Notes: generated by a model from the sequence alone, not told the origin. A stretch of DNA of 64,000 bases from Achromobacter spanius (GCF_002812705.1 NZ_CP025030.1:434001-498000), one strand, 5' to 3'. Positions 1 to 9,546 are shown, counted from the stretch's first letter. Numbers and translations: made by a program.

Positions 1-2561
1 TCCACCTCGGTGCAGCGCGCCAGCACGGCTTCCACCAGCGCGTCGTCCCACTCGAACAACGCGCGGTGCGTCGCCTGCACGCGGCGCGCGATGCGGCCCA
101 GCTTCAGGCCGATGATGTGCGCCAGCGCGTCGTCATCCACCGGAAAGTAGGGAATGGTCTTCATGCGCCCCAGGAACGCGGGCTTGAACGCCTTGTACAA
201 CTGCGGCGCCAGCAGTTCCGACAACTGCTCCGGCGTTGGGCGCTCTTCGGCGGGCTTGTTCAGGCAGGCCTGCATGATCGTGCTGGACCCCACGTTGGAC
301 GTCAGGATGATGAGCGTGTTGCGGAAGTCGATCTCGCGGCCTTCGGCGTCGTCCATCACGCCCTTGTCGAACACCTGAAAGAACATTTCCAGCACGTCCG
401 GATGGGCTTTTTCAATTTCATCCAGCAGCACCACGCTGTAGGGCTGGCGCCGCACGGCTTCGGTCAGCACGCCGCCTTCGCCATACCCCACGTAGCCCGG
501 CGGCGAACCCTTCAAGCCCGAAATGCTGTGCGCTTCCTGGTACTCGCTCATGTTGATGGTGATCAGCTTGCGTTCGCCGCCGTACAGAATGTCGGCCAGG
601 GCCAGCGCCGTCTCGGTCTTGCCCACGCCCGACGGCCCTACGAACAGGAACACGCCCTTGGGCTTGTCCGGGTCTTCCAGGCCGGCGCGCGCCGTGCGCA
701 CGCGTTGTGCGATGGCGTGCAGCGCGTGGTCTTGCCCGATCACGCGCTCGGCCAGCATCGGCTGCAATTGCAGCACGGTGCGGATCTCATCGTTGACCAT
801 GCGGCCCAAGGGAATACCGGTCCAGGCCGAAATGATCTCCGCCACGATCTGCCCGTCCACGCAGGCGGGCACCAGCGGCTGTTCGCCTTGCAGCGCACGC
901 AGCTCATCCATCAGGCCGGCCAGGCGCTGCTGTTCCGGCGTCAGCGCGGGCTTTGCGGCCTTGCGGCGTGAGGTCGTAGATGCCGGGGCTGGGGCGGCGG
1001 CATCGGCATCGGCGGCGGACGCATCCTGCCCCTGCGCTTCCAGCTCGGCGCGCAGCGCATGGATCCGTTCCACCAGGCTCGTCTCCGCCACATGGCGCGC
1101 TTCCGCGTCCGCCAAACTCTGTTCCACCGTGGCGATCTCGGCATCCAGTTCCGTCAAACGCGCTTGCGGTGCGCCGGTGGCGGCTTCGCGGCGCAGCGCC
1201 GCCTGTTCGGTGCGCAAGCGCGTCAGGCGATGGCGCGCATCGTCAATCAGCGCGGGCGTGGCGCTACGGCCCAGCGCCACTCTGGCGCAAGCCGTGTCCA
1301 ACACGCTGACCGCCTTGTCGGGCAACTGCCGCCCGGTGATATAGCGGTGCGACAAGCGGGCCGCCGCGCTGATGGCCTCGTCCAGAATGCGCACGCCAAA
1401 ATGCCGCTCCATCAGCGGCGCCATGCCGCGCAGCATGGACGCGGCCAGCGCTTCGTCGGGCTCTTCCACCTTGACGACCTGAAAGCGCCGGGCCAATGCC
1501 GCATCTTTCTCAAAATACTTCTTGTATTCGCTCCAGGTGGTGGCGGCGATGGTGCGCAGTTCGCCGCGCGCCAACGCGGGCTTGAGCAGGTTGGCGGCAT
1601 CGTTCTGGCCCGCCTGCCCACCGGCCCCGATCATGGTGTGGGCTTCATCGATGAACAGGATGATGGGCGACGGGCTCTTCTTTACCTCGTCGATCACGTT
1701 CTTCAGCCGGTTCTCGAATTCGCCCTTGACGCTGGCGCCCGCCTGCAACAGGCCCATGTCCAGCACGCGCAGCGTCACGTCCGCCAGCGCGGGCGGCACA
1801 TCGCCCGCCACGATGCGCAGCGCCAGGCCTTCCACCACGGCGGTCTTGCCCACGCCGGCCTCGCCGGTCAGGATGGGGTTGTTCTGCCGCCGCCGTGTCA
1901 GGATGTCGATCATCTGGCGGATCTCGGCATCGCGGCCGATCACCGGGTCGATCTTGCCGTCGCGCGCGCGCTCGGTCAGGTTCGCCGTGTATTGGTCCAG
2001 CGCGGGCGACGGCGACAAGGCGGGCGCGGGCTGGCCGTCATCCCCCTGCAACGGCGCGCCATCCGCAAAGCCCACCGCCTGCCCCGCCTCTTCCGAGCCT
2101 TCCGTCAACGCGGCGAAGTCATGCTTCAACGCATCCAGGCGGAACGATTCGAACAACGACGAACCCCGCCGCGCCAACTGCGCCAGGTCCGGCTCGGTCA
2201 GCAAGGCCAGCAGCAGATGCCCTGAGCGGATGCGCGTCGTCTGCGTGTCCAGCGAGGCAATCAGCCACGCATGCTCGAACAGCTTGGGCAGATGCGCGGA
2301 GAACACCGGCGTGCGCGTGTTGCCATTCTTGAAGCGGCCGATTTCGGCTTTCAGGTCCGCTTCCAGCGCATCGGTGTGGATGTGGCAGCGCCGCGCGATG
2401 ATGCTCACGTCGCTGGCCGGCTTCTCCAGCAGCGCCAGGAACAGGTGTTCCAGGTCCACCTCGTAATGGCCTTGCGCCATGCACAGGCTGGCGGCGCGCT
2501 CGGCGGCCTGGCGGCAGGTCTGGTTCAACTTCCCAATCAAGGTCTTCAGCGGTGTGGCCAT
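1..2561 (-). CDS. tssH: T6SS sheath-disassembly AAA+ ATPase ClpV (TssH), 3' end outside window
   Basis: ClpV is the cytoplasmic hexameric ATPase that extracts TssB/TssC from contracted sheaths and recycles them. The visible 853 codons start MATPLKTLIGKLN and hold the Clp N-domain (about 1-150), a first AAA module with Walker A GEAGVGKT near residue 232, a charged middle region (about 450-540) and a second AAA module with GPSGVGKT near residue 643. The reading frame runs off the left edge after ...EAVLARCTEVD, so only a few dozen C-terminal residues should be missing, judged from the family's usual length of about 880-900. The gene ends the leftward arm and lies 22 bases after tssG. The N-domain, which differs from ClpB, and the T6SS context make ClpB unlikely. 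Confidence 0.96.
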   Translation of the reverse strand, partial: MATPLKTLIGKLNQTCRQAAERAASLCMAQGHYEVDLEHLFLALLEKPASDVSIIARRCHIHTDALEADLKAEIGRFKNGNTRTPVFSAHLPKLFEHAWLIASLDTQTTRIRSGHLLLALLTEPDLAQLARRGSSLFESFRLDALKHDFAALTEGSEEAGQAVGFADGAPLQGDDGQPAPALSPSPALDQYTANLTERARDGKIDPVIGRDAEIRQMIDILTRRRQNNPILTGEAGVGKTAVVEGLALRIVAGDVPPALADVTLRVLDMGLLQAGASVKGEFENRLKNVIDEVKKSPSPIILFIDEAHTMIGAGGQAGQNDAANLLKPALARGELRTIAATTWSEYKKYFEKDAALARRFQVVKVEEPDEALAASMLRGMAPLMERHFGVRILDEAISAAARLSHRYITGRQLPDKAVSVLDTACARVALGRSATPALIDDARHRLTRLRTEQAALRREAATGAPQARLTELDAEIATVEQSLADAEARHVAETSLVERIHALRAELEAQGQDASAADADAAAPAPASTTSRRKAAKPALTPEQQRLAGLMDELRALQGEQPLVPACVDGQIVAEIISAWTGIPLGRMVNDEIRTVLQLQPMLAERVIGQDHALHAIAQRVRTARAGLEDPDKPKGVFLFVGPSGVGKTETALALADILYGGERKLITINMSEYQEAHSISGLKGSPPGYVGYGEGGVLTEAVRRQPYSVVLLDEIEKAHPDVLEMFFQVFDKGVMDDAEGREIDFRNTLIILTSNVGSSTIMQACLNKPAEERPTPEQLSELLAPQLYKAFKPAFLGRMKTIPYFPVDDDALAHIIGLKLGRIARRVQATHRALFEWDDALVEAVLARCTEV

Positions 2562-2583
2562 GAGTTTGTTCTTGGTCTGTGGA

Positions 2584-3675
2584 TCAGTGGATCGTGTGGA
2601 GTTCGTAGCTGGCGTCGTCGCGGTCGGCCGTGGCGGGTTCGGTGCTCAGGAATGAATTCCAGCCCAGCCGCACATCGCCGCCTGCGCCCAGGCGGCTGGG
2701 GCCGATGGCCTCGCGCGCCAGCACCAGCCGCACTTCATATTCAAAGGTCATGCCGCCAAACATCGTCAGCAGCTTTTCCAGCGCCTGGGCGCGTTCGCCG
2801 CCCGGCAGAAAATCGGCAAAGGCCTGGCGCGACAAGGGGCCGATCCATAAGCGGATGCGCAGGTCCCGCTGCCAGATGCGATCGCCCGCCAGCGCCGACA
2901 CGCCCAGCACGGCGCCGGGTTTTCCCAACTGCGTGCGGTTCTGCGGGGGCACGTCATACCAGCGGCCCACGAACTGCTCAACGCGCAAGGGCACGCCAAA
3001 GTAGTCCTGCAACACCCGCTGCAAGAAAGGGGCAGACACCGGCCGTTGCCGCGCCGCGGCCGCGTAATGCGCCACCGACTCGTCAAAGATGCGGCCCGCG
3101 CCGTTGTGCAAGCGGTCCCGCAGCGCCGGATGGCCGATGCCGCCCAGCGCCAGCAACAGCGGCAGGTAGTGGTGGTCTTGCTCGGTTTCATGCCGCAAGG
3201 GCATGCGGTACTTCTTCCAGGCCGCGTAGAACAACGCGGCGGCCCGGTTCGAAAAAATATCGAAGAAGGCGCGGGCGCCACGGTCGCGCCGCAGGCTTTC
3301 CCGGTTGGCCAGCATTTCGGAATAGTGCAGCGGCAACGCGCCCTGCGCGCCCAGCAATCCAAAGAACGCCGGCGTCAGGTCCACGCGGCCCAGCCGCCCT
3401 TCGGCCACCGCCGCCTGGCGCGACGCCTCGTCGGCCAGCACGTCGCCGTTCTTGTCGTAGGCCACGGCGTCCACGATTTCGCTGGGCGGAAACCCCAGCC
3501 CGGGCGAATTCGGAAACCGCAAATGCACCGGCACCGTATGGCGTGTGCCGCCGCGTTCCTGGCGCGCAAAGCACTGCTCCAGCAGACGCACCGCCTGGAA
3601 AAACTTGAAGCGCTGCGGCTCTGCCAGCAGCGCGTCCATCACGCTAGTATGGCGTCGCCGTTGCATGGGGGGCAT
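2584..3675 (-). CDS. tssG: T6SS baseplate protein TssG (ImpH/VasB)
   Basis: This is a wedge component of the T6SS baseplate, which with TssE, TssF and TssK surrounds the VgrG spike. The 363-residue protein opens with the family pattern of a leader followed by LLAEPQRFKFFQAVRLLE, and contains the conserved stretch RFPNSPGLGFPPSEI. Length is normal for TssG. Its start overlaps the end of tssF by 37 bases, which indicates translational coupling. A start a few codons further in (second Met, or MDALL) is possible because the N-terminus overlaps tssF and no isolated ribosome site is visible. Confidence 0.94.
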   Translation of the reverse strand: MPPMQRRRHTSVMDALLAEPQRFKFFQAVRLLEQCFARQERGGTRHTVPVHLRFPNSPGLGFPPSEIVDAVAYDKNGDVLADEASRQAAVAEGRLGRVDLTPAFFGLLGAQGALPLHYSEMLANRESLRRDRGARAFFDIFSNRAAALFYAAWKKYRMPLRHETEQDHHYLPLLLALGGIGHPALRDRLHNGAGRIFDESVAHYAAAARQRPVSAPFLQRVLQDYFGVPLRVEQFVGRWYDVPPQNRTQLGKPGAVLGVSALAGDRIWQRDLRIRLWIGPLSRQAFADFLPGGERAQALEKLLTMFGGMTFEYEVRLVLAREAIGPSRLGAGGDVRLGWNSFLSTEPATADRDDASYELHTIH

Positions 3676-5477
3676 CGTAGTAATTCCTCTGCGCCTCGGC
3701 GCGACAGCACCACCAACTGCACAAAGCTGTTGGCGTGCACATACAGGCCGAAGAAGCGGTTGATGACGGCCACGAAGGTGTGCAGGCTGGTGCCCACAAA
3801 ATGGTCTTCGTTGACCGTGAGCCGGATTTCAATGCCGCGCACGAAGGTGGCGAAAGGCTCGCCCGGCATCCAGTGCGTGGCCGGCTTGTAGTCCAGGCCG
3901 ACCAGCCCTTCGATCTGGCGCGCGGCCACCGCCGAGCCCGACAGGTCGTACAGGCGCAGCGTTTCCTTCAAGGCGGGCAAGCCGCTTTGCACCAGCGACA
4001 AATGATTCAGCGCCAGATGCGAGATCAAGCGCCAGTGCGCCGCGCGCCCCTGTTGAAAGCGATGGGTGTGGGTGGGGCGGCGCAGCATGCGGATGGCGCG
4101 CGCCACGGTGCCGCCTTCCATGAACAGGTCACCGCCCGACTGGCCAACCGCAATCTGCGAGGGCAGGTCGCGGTTGGTGCAGGTCAGGTCCAGGCTCAGG
4201 GTTTCGGTTTGCGGAATCGAGGGATCGAAATCGATGTCCACGATCGAGATCTCGGTTTCGTAGCCGGGGCTGCGCTGCGCCATCGCGGCATCGCGGCGCA
4301 TCGTCCAATAGTGCCCGGCGGTTTCCGGCGATTCGCCATGGTGCAGCGAATAGAAGGGGCGGAAGTCCACCACCGCGTCGCCCTGGGCGTTCTGCCGCAC
4401 CTGGCGCACGCGGTCGATGGAATAGACCTCGTAGCCATAGGCGCGCCGCGCGTCCGCCACCACCGGGTACGAGGCGGAGGCGTGCGTCACCCGGATGGGG
4501 TCGGCGCGCTGCGCAAACAGGTTCACCACCGGCGTGCATCCCAGCCGCAGGTTGTCGGCCGTGATGGATTCCAATAGGCGCGCGGTGTTGGAATCAGCGC
4601 GCAGGCCCGCCACCGGCAGATGCAGCGTGAACTGGCGCACGGTGCCCAGGTAGGGGCGCAGCGCGGCCAGGTCGATATCGACAAAATTGAATTTCTCGGA
4701 GAAAACAAAGTACTCGGCCAGCAGCCGATACGCGGGATGCGAGCTGGCCGGAAAATCAATCAGCGCGTCGTCTTCCGCCAAGCCCACCTGGGCCAGCGGA
4801 ATCTCGGGCAAGCGGTCCCAGCGGCCGGGTTGCAGCTCGACATAGGCCGCCGCCGTGCGCAGGAACAAGGCGTCGCGCAGCGCCGCCACGAACGAGGGCT
4901 CGCCGTGCAGGTACACGCGCAGCTTGTCCAACCCCGGCATGCCGAAATGCTGATTTTCACCCTGGCAGCCCAGCGTGACGGTGAAGCGGCCCGTGACGCC
5001 CGCCGGCAGCTTGGCCGTGGCCGGCGCATTCGCGCTAGAGAAAAACCCCGCGCGCAGGACCTCGATGGGCGCCAGCGTCACGTCGTAGGCCGTGCGAAAG
5101 CGGCACGACACGCCGCGCACCGGATGCGATTTCAATTCGGTGCCGCGCGCGATGCGCACCGCCGCGGACAACTGCGCGCCCGCGCCGCCCAGGTCAAACT
5201 GCGCCACGCTGCATGACGGAAACGGCCGCAGGTAATGCGGGTACATCACCTCGAACAGCGCTTCGGTGAATTCGGGGTAATCGTCGTCCAGCTTCTTGTT
5301 GATGCGGGCGCTCAACAAGGCGAACGATTCGATCATGCGTTCAACGTGCGGGTCTTCGCAGGTTTCGCCCGACAGCCCCAGGCGCGCGGCAATCTTCGGA
5401 TAGCGCTCGGCGAAGTCGCGCGACGAGGTCCGCAAAAACCCCAGTTCGCGCTCGTAATAAGGCAGCAATTCTTCCAT
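3639..5477 (-). CDS. tssF: T6SS baseplate protein TssF (ImpG/VasA)
   Basis: TssF is the large wedge protein of the baseplate and forms a complex with TssG and TssE. The 612-residue product starts MEELLPYYERELGFLR, the canonical TssF opening, followed by FAERYPKIAARLGL and the conserved segment FTEALFEVMYPHYLRP. Length matches the family. It lies in the leftward tssB-C-hcp-E-F-G-H operon, 52 bases after tssE and overlapping tssG. Nothing unusual is seen. Confidence 0.96.
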   Translation of the reverse strand: MEELLPYYERELGFLRTSSRDFAERYPKIAARLGLSGETCEDPHVERMIESFALLSARINKKLDDDYPEFTEALFEVMYPHYLRPFPSCSVAQFDLGGAGAQLSAAVRIARGTELKSHPVRGVSCRFRTAYDVTLAPIEVLRAGFFSSANAPATAKLPAGVTGRFTVTLGCQGENQHFGMPGLDKLRVYLHGEPSFVAALRDALFLRTAAAYVELQPGRWDRLPEIPLAQVGLAEDDALIDFPASSHPAYRLLAEYFVFSEKFNFVDIDLAALRPYLGTVRQFTLHLPVAGLRADSNTARLLESITADNLRLGCTPVVNLFAQRADPIRVTHASASYPVVADARRAYGYEVYSIDRVRQVRQNAQGDAVVDFRPFYSLHHGESPETAGHYWTMRRDAAMAQRSPGYETEISIVDIDFDPSIPQTETLSLDLTCTNRDLPSQIAVGQSGGDLFMEGGTVARAIRMLRRPTHTHRFQQGRAAHWRLISHLALNHLSLVQSGLPALKETLRLYDLSGSAVAARQIEGLVGLDYKPATHWMPGEPFATFVRGIEIRLTVNEDHFVGTSLHTFVAVINRFFGLYVHANSFVQLVVLSRRGAEELLRCPPCNGDAILA

Positions 5478-5529
5478 TGTTGTCTTCCCTTCCAGCGCGC
5501 AAGGTGCATCCGCACGACAAATTTATTCT

Positions 5530-6015
5530 TCAGACCGTGGCGGGACTCTTGGCCCAGCCACGGGTCACGGAGTACTGCAAGGTCGACGGCTGCAAGGTCG
5601 CGTCGAAGGTCACGGGTTCGTGGGCGGGACCCACGTCCAGCATGGCCGTAATCGCGAAATACAGTACCGAGGTCGCCCGGCTATCCACCTGCAGCATCAC
5701 CCGAACATGGGTCAGCCGGGGTTCGTGCCGCGCGATGGCCTGCTCCAGCGAGCGGCAGATGAACTCGCGGTCGTAGTGGCTGGCCAGGCTGAGCCCCGAG
5801 AAATCCGACAGCCCATACGTCAGTAACGAGCGCTGGCAATTCGGGTAGCGCCGCAAGTCTTCCTCGGTGAACACCATGCGGGTGTTCAGCAGCGCCTCGA
5901 TATCGCGCGCCACCGTTTCCTTCATTTCCTCGATCGACAGGCGCCGAAGCGCGTAGGGCGATTGGCCCTCGCCTTCGAACAGCTTGTCGAACAGACTCGG
6001 TTCGAATCCTTTCAT
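5530..6015 (-). CDS. tssE: T6SS gp25-like baseplate protein TssE
   Basis: TssE is related to phage T4 gp25 and connects the baseplate wedges to the sheath. The protein is 161 residues if it begins at the ATG giving MKGFEPSLFDKLFEG. A GAGG ribosome site lies just upstream of this ATG, so it is preferred over an upstream TTG at 6030. The gp25 core includes the EEMKETVARDIEALLNTR segment and the conserved GLSDFSGLSL region. It sits between hcp (67 bases upstream) and tssF in the same operon. Confidence 0.92.
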   Translation of the reverse strand: MKGFEPSLFDKLFEGEGQSPYALRRLSIEEMKETVARDIEALLNTRMVFTEEDLRRYPNCQRSLLTYGLSDFSGLSLASHYDREFICRSLEQAIARHEPRLTHVRVMLQVDSRATSVLYFAITAMLDVGPAHEPVTFDATLQPSTLQYSVTRGWAKSPATV

Positions 6016-6082
6016 CGGGGCCTCAAACAAAAAAAGACGGCGACCCGGCTCGGGCCGCGGTCTTCTGCCTGCCAGGCCGCGA

Positions 6083-6586
6083 TCAGACCGAGTAGGTCTT
6101 GTCGTTCTTGGTCAGGCTCCAGGCGCCCTGGGCGTTACCGCCCTGATTGCCGCCCACCTTCTGCTGCGTGTACTTCCACTGCACGGCGGCGTACTTCAGC
6201 GAGAACGATTCGTGCGGCAGCCCTTCGGCCACCACTTCGGGCGCCACGCGCGCGATGATCACGTACTTGAGCTTGATTTCCAGGTACTTGACGCGGTTGC
6301 CCTCGCCGTCGGCGCGCAGGAAATCGATGGTGACTTCATCGAATGTGGTGCCGCCCGAGGCGTGCTGATACAGCAGCGGGCTGACGACATCCAGGTCCTT
6401 GGTGAAGACCATTTCGCCATGTTCGGTGCGTTCGGCGGTATGGCCACCCGAGGTCGACGCCGTAGCGGAACGCGGCTGGATGATCTCGTGACGCCACGAG
6501 CTGACTTCGATCCAATCCGGGTGGTCCTTGTCTTGCGATTCGCCCTTGAGCGCCGGATTGCCGAACTTGACGTAGATGTCCTTCAT
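6083..6586 (-). CDS. hcp: T6SS inner-tube protein Hcp (TssD)
   Basis: Hcp hexamers stack to form the tube propelled by sheath contraction, and can also carry small effectors. The 167-residue protein begins MKDIYVKFGNPALKGES and contains the Hcp1-type beta-barrel pattern with the WRHEI segment near residue 33. Length is normal, with no C-terminal extension that would suggest an evolved Hcp effector. The gene is 45 bases downstream of tssC, with an AAGAGG ribosome site. Confidence 0.95.
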   Translation of the reverse strand: MKDIYVKFGNPALKGESQDKDHPDWIEVSSWRHEIIQPRSATASTSGGHTAERTEHGEMVFTKDLDVVSPLLYQHASGGTTFDEVTIDFLRADGEGNRVKYLEIKLKYVIIARVAPEVVAEGLPHESFSLKYAAVQWKYTQQKVGGNQGGNAQGAWSLTKNDKTYSV

Positions 6587-6631
6587 TGTTGTAAACCTCT
6601 TTGAATGGATGAGTTGTCAGTGCAACGACGA

Positions 6632-8128
6632 TCAGGATTTCTGAGCCTGCGCCGGCAATTCGGCAACCAGGCGCAACGAGATCGAGAGTTCGTCAAGCTG
6701 GAAATGCGGCCGCAAAAACGCCACGGCCCGGAAGACGCCCGGACGTCCAGGCACCTCGGCCACCTGCACCGAAGCTTCGCGCAGCGGGAACTGCGCCTTT
6801 TGTTCCTGCGTCGCGTTGTCGTCCAGCAGCACGTACTGCGAGACCCAGCGATTCAGGAAACTCTCTACGGACTGCGCCGACGCGAAGCTGCCGATCTTGT
6901 CGCGCATCATCGCCTTCAGGTAGTGCGCCACGCGCGACACCGAGAAGATGTATTGCAGTTGCGCCGACAAGACCGCGTTGGCGTTCGCGCTGTCCGTGTT
7001 GTATTTCTTGGCCTTCTGCACCGACTGGGCGCCGAAGAAGGCCGCGTAGTCCGAGTTCTTGCAATGCACCAGCGGGATCAGGCCCTGGTCGCTCAGTTCT
7101 TTTTCGCGACGGTCGGTGATGGCGATTTCGGTCGGGCACTTCAGCGCGATTTCGCCGTCGTCCGTCTTGAAGGTGTGGGTGGGCAGGTTTTCGACCAGGC
7201 CGCCACCTTCCACGCCGCGGATCGCCGCGCACCAGCCAAAGTCCGCGAACGCGGCCGTCAGGCGGGCGCCAAACGCCCACGCGGCGTTGCACCACAGGTA
7301 CTTGGAGTGGTCGGTGCCATCCACGTCTTCCACGAAGTTGAAGCCTTCGACGGTGGTGCCTTCCACCGGGTCATAGGGCAGACGGCCCAGGAAGCGCGGC
7401 ATGGTCAGGCCGACGTAGCGCGAGTCTTCCGAATCGCGGAAGCTGCGCCACTTGGTGTATTCCACCGTATCGAACACCTTGGCCAGGTCGCGCGGGCGGC
7501 CCAGGTCGGCAAAGCTGTCCAGCCCCAGCAGTTCCGGCGAGGCGGACGCGATGAACGGCGCGTGCGAGGCCGCCGCCACGTGCGACATCTGCTCGATGAA
7601 GTACATGTCTTCGGGCTGGCGCGTGATTTCAAAGTTGCCCAGCAAGGCGCCGAAGGGCGCGCCGCCGAAGGTGCCGAATTCTTCTTCGTAGACCTTCTTG
7701 AACATCAAACTTTGATCAAAGTCGATCGCAGTCTGGAAGTCGCGAACCAGATCACGCTTGGTGGTGTTCAAGACCTTGATCTTCAGCATCGGGCTGGTGT
7801 CGGTCTCTTGGCACAGATAGTGCAGACCGCGCCAGGTGCTTTCCAGCTTCTGGAATTCGGGCGCGTGCATCACTTCGCTGAGTTGCGCCGAGATCAGGCG
7901 GTCTAGCTCGGCCACGCGCGCGTCCAGCATGGCCGACAGGTTGTCGGAGACGACCACGGTGCCCTTCATGACTTCGCGCACCAGCTCGCCAATGATGTCC
8001 TTGGCGCGGTCGTGCTCGGCGGTGGACTTGGCCACGCGGCTCTGCTCGACAATCTGGTCCAGCAGGCCGTTCTGGGCGTCGGCCGATGCGGCGGCGGTGG
8101 CGTTCTGTGCGGCGGCGGAATTACTCAT
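6632..8128 (-). CDS. tssC: T6SS contractile sheath large subunit TssC (VipB)
   Basis: TssC pairs with TssB to build the contractile sheath around the Hcp tube. The 498-residue product carries hallmark segments such as ESTWRGLHYLCQ, the FNFVEDVDGTDHSKYLWCNA region, and a C-terminal PFxLREASVQV-like stretch. The first 25 residues are Ala-rich. The start overlaps the tssB stop by 8 bases, so the two sheath subunits are coupled in translation, as is usual. Confidence 0.97.
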   Translation of the reverse strand: MSNSAAAQNATAAASADAQNGLLDQIVEQSRVAKSTAEHDRAKDIIGELVREVMKGTVVVSDNLSAMLDARVAELDRLISAQLSEVMHAPEFQKLESTWRGLHYLCQETDTSPMLKIKVLNTTKRDLVRDFQTAIDFDQSLMFKKVYEEEFGTFGGAPFGALLGNFEITRQPEDMYFIEQMSHVAAASHAPFIASASPELLGLDSFADLGRPRDLAKVFDTVEYTKWRSFRDSEDSRYVGLTMPRFLGRLPYDPVEGTTVEGFNFVEDVDGTDHSKYLWCNAAWAFGARLTAAFADFGWCAAIRGVEGGGLVENLPTHTFKTDDGEIALKCPTEIAITDRREKELSDQGLIPLVHCKNSDYAAFFGAQSVQKAKKYNTDSANANAVLSAQLQYIFSVSRVAHYLKAMMRDKIGSFASAQSVESFLNRWVSQYVLLDDNATQEQKAQFPLREASVQVAEVPGRPGVFRAVAFLRPHFQLDELSISLRLVAELPAQAQKS

Positions 8129-8636
8129 TGCGGCCTCCCTTGTCGGTCTCGCTGGTCAACTGTTGCAGTTTTTCCGTGCTGGTCAGCACTTCGCCCAGCA
8201 GGTCTTCAAGCTTATCGTTACCGGCAAGCTTGTTGCGCAGGTCGGCCAGCTTGGTGCGGATGTCCAGCAGTTCGCGCAGCGGGTCCACCTGCTGCACCAC
8301 GGCTTCCGGACGGAAATCCTCGATGGAACGGAACTTCAGGTCGACACCGAACGTGCCGCCCTCTTCGGTCAGGCTGTTCTTCACGCGGTACGCCGCGCGC
8401 GGCTCCAGCCCGCGCATCACGTCGTCAAAATTATCGACGTCGATGTTGACGAACTTGCGGTCTTTCAAGCGCGGCAGTTCGGCTTCGGATTGCGCGCTGA
8501 AATCACCCACCACGCCGACCACGAACGGAAGCTCCTTCTGTTCAATGGCGTCGCCCTTCTCCACGTCGTAGGTCAACTGAACACGCGGCGGGCGGACTTT
8601 CTGCAGTCGTTTCTGAACGCTTTCTTTCTTGGCCAT
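8121..8636 (-). CDS. tssB: T6SS contractile sheath small subunit TssB (VipA)
   Basis: This is the small sheath subunit, which forms the TssB-TssC heterodimer recognised by ClpV after contraction. The 171-residue sequence starts MAKKESVQKRLQKVRPPRVQ and contains the diagnostic LPFVVGVVGDFSA segment near residue 38. It is followed directly by tssC with overlap. Upstream, towards the lipoprotein gene, is a 73-base gap that contains a strong hairpin (8675-8699). Confidence 0.97.
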   Translation of the reverse strand: MAKKESVQKRLQKVRPPRVQLTYDVEKGDAIEQKELPFVVGVVGDFSAQSEAELPRLKDRKFVNIDVDNFDDVMRGLEPRAAYRVKNSLTEEGGTFGVDLKFRSIEDFRPEAVVQQVDPLRELLDIRTKLADLRNKLAGNDKLEDLLGEVLTSTEKLQQLTSETDKGGRNE

Positions 8637-8674
8637 GGAAGGCTCCGTGCAAAGGATCTTGTCTGTCGGTCAGT

Positions 8675-8699
8675 CGTGCGCCGCAGGCCGCGGCGCACG
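8675..8699 (-). other. Intra-operon stem-loop between lipoprotein gene and tssB
   Basis: A perfect 10-base inverted repeat (CGTGCGCCGC ... GCGGCGCACG) with the loop AGGCC lies between the stop of the lipoprotein gene and the start of tssB. There is no run of Ts on either side, so it is not a standard intrinsic terminator. In a leftward transcript it could protect an mRNA end or set the ratio of tssBC to the upstream gene; that role is inference. Confidence 0.6.
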
Positions 8700-8709
8700 C
8701 TGAGGCGAA

Positions 8710-9390
8710 TTACTTGGTGAGCAGATCGCCGAAGGGATTCGGCGCGCGATTAGGCTGCGAGGCGGGTGGAGTAACGGGTTTGGGCGCGGCGGGAGTTGCG
8801 GCGGGTGCAGCACCAGGCGATGCGGCCGGCGCAGCGGATGCAGGCGCCGAAGCGGCTTGCGTTGCGGCGCTGCCCGCGGGCACGGCGGGTTCCACCTTGC
8901 GTTGTTGTTGGCGACGCGGCGGCGGACGGCGGCCTTCGGGAAACAGCACATCTTGCCCCAAGGTTTCACGCATGGCGGCGGCCAGCGCCACCGCATCCGC
9001 ACGCGCATTGCCGGCCAGCAGCGCATCGGCGCGCAGATCGGCCAGGGACTGCATCGCCACGCGCAGGCCGCCCACCGCACGCACCGTCTTGGCCACGAAA
9101 TCCTGCGGGTCGCGGCTTAGCGTTTCGTCGGCGGCAACAATGGCCTGGCCATATTTCTGTTCGTCAAAACGGATCTTCGCAATGTAGGACCAGGGCTCGC
9201 CCTTGGTCGGATTGCGTTGGGCAATCTCTTCAAACTGCGCGACGGCCTGATCCGCGCCCTTCTGCGCCAGCGTCTTTTCCGCTGCGGCCATGGACTGTTT
9301 GTATTCGGCTTCCGACTGCGGTTTTACCGACGCACAGCCGGCCATCAAAACGACAAGACCGGCGACAACGACGAGGCGGGAAAAGGGCAT
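8710..9390 (-). CDS. T6SS-associated TPR-like lipoprotein
   Basis: A 226-residue lipoprotein with a signal peptide and lipobox LMAGC (acylated Cys19). Residues about 25-110 look like tetratricopeptide-type helices (AEKTLAQKGADQAVAQFEEI followed by a second similar unit). The last 80 residues are Pro/Ala-rich and end in NPFGDLLTK. It is the first gene of the leftward tssBC arm and lies divergent from tssJ. Comparable TPR lipoproteins stand next to tssB in other Burkholderiales T6SS loci, where I believe the name TagM has been used. A role near the membrane complex or outer membrane is inferred from position only. Confidence 0.75.
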   Translation of the reverse strand: MPFSRLVVVAGLVVLMAGCASVKPQSEAEYKQSMAAAEKTLAQKGADQAVAQFEEIAQRNPTKGEPWSYIAKIRFDEQKYGQAIVAADETLSRDPQDFVAKTVRAVGGLRVAMQSLADLRADALLAGNARADAVALAAAMRETLGQDVLFPEGRRPPPRRQQQRKVEPAVPAGSAATQAASAPASAAPAASPGAAPAATPAAPKPVTPPASQPNRAPNPFGDLLTK

Positions 9391-9546
9391 TTTTTAAGCA
9401 CCTAGCAGGGTTGTAACTAGGGGCCGTATTTCAACAACCTTTTGTTAGTACAGCGCTACAGCGCGTGTCTTCATGTTACTCACGTCGAAATTGCACGCAT
9501 CGTGCAGCCATCTGTATTGCTTCACACTCTTCCGGTATAAAGGGCC
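9391..9546. promoter_or_regulatory. Divergent promoter region of the two T6SS arms, with palindromes
   Basis: This 156-base AT-richer gap separates the leftward lipoprotein-tssB arm from the rightward tssJ arm and must hold promoters for both. A perfect inverted repeat TGCACG-CAT-CGTGCA lies at 9492-9506 and a weaker CCTAG ... CTAGG pair near 9400-9420. A TATAAA element at 9536-9541 is too close to the tssJ ATG to be its sole -10 unless the message is nearly leaderless. The palindromes are candidate operators; no known regulator site was recognised. Confidence 0.45.
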
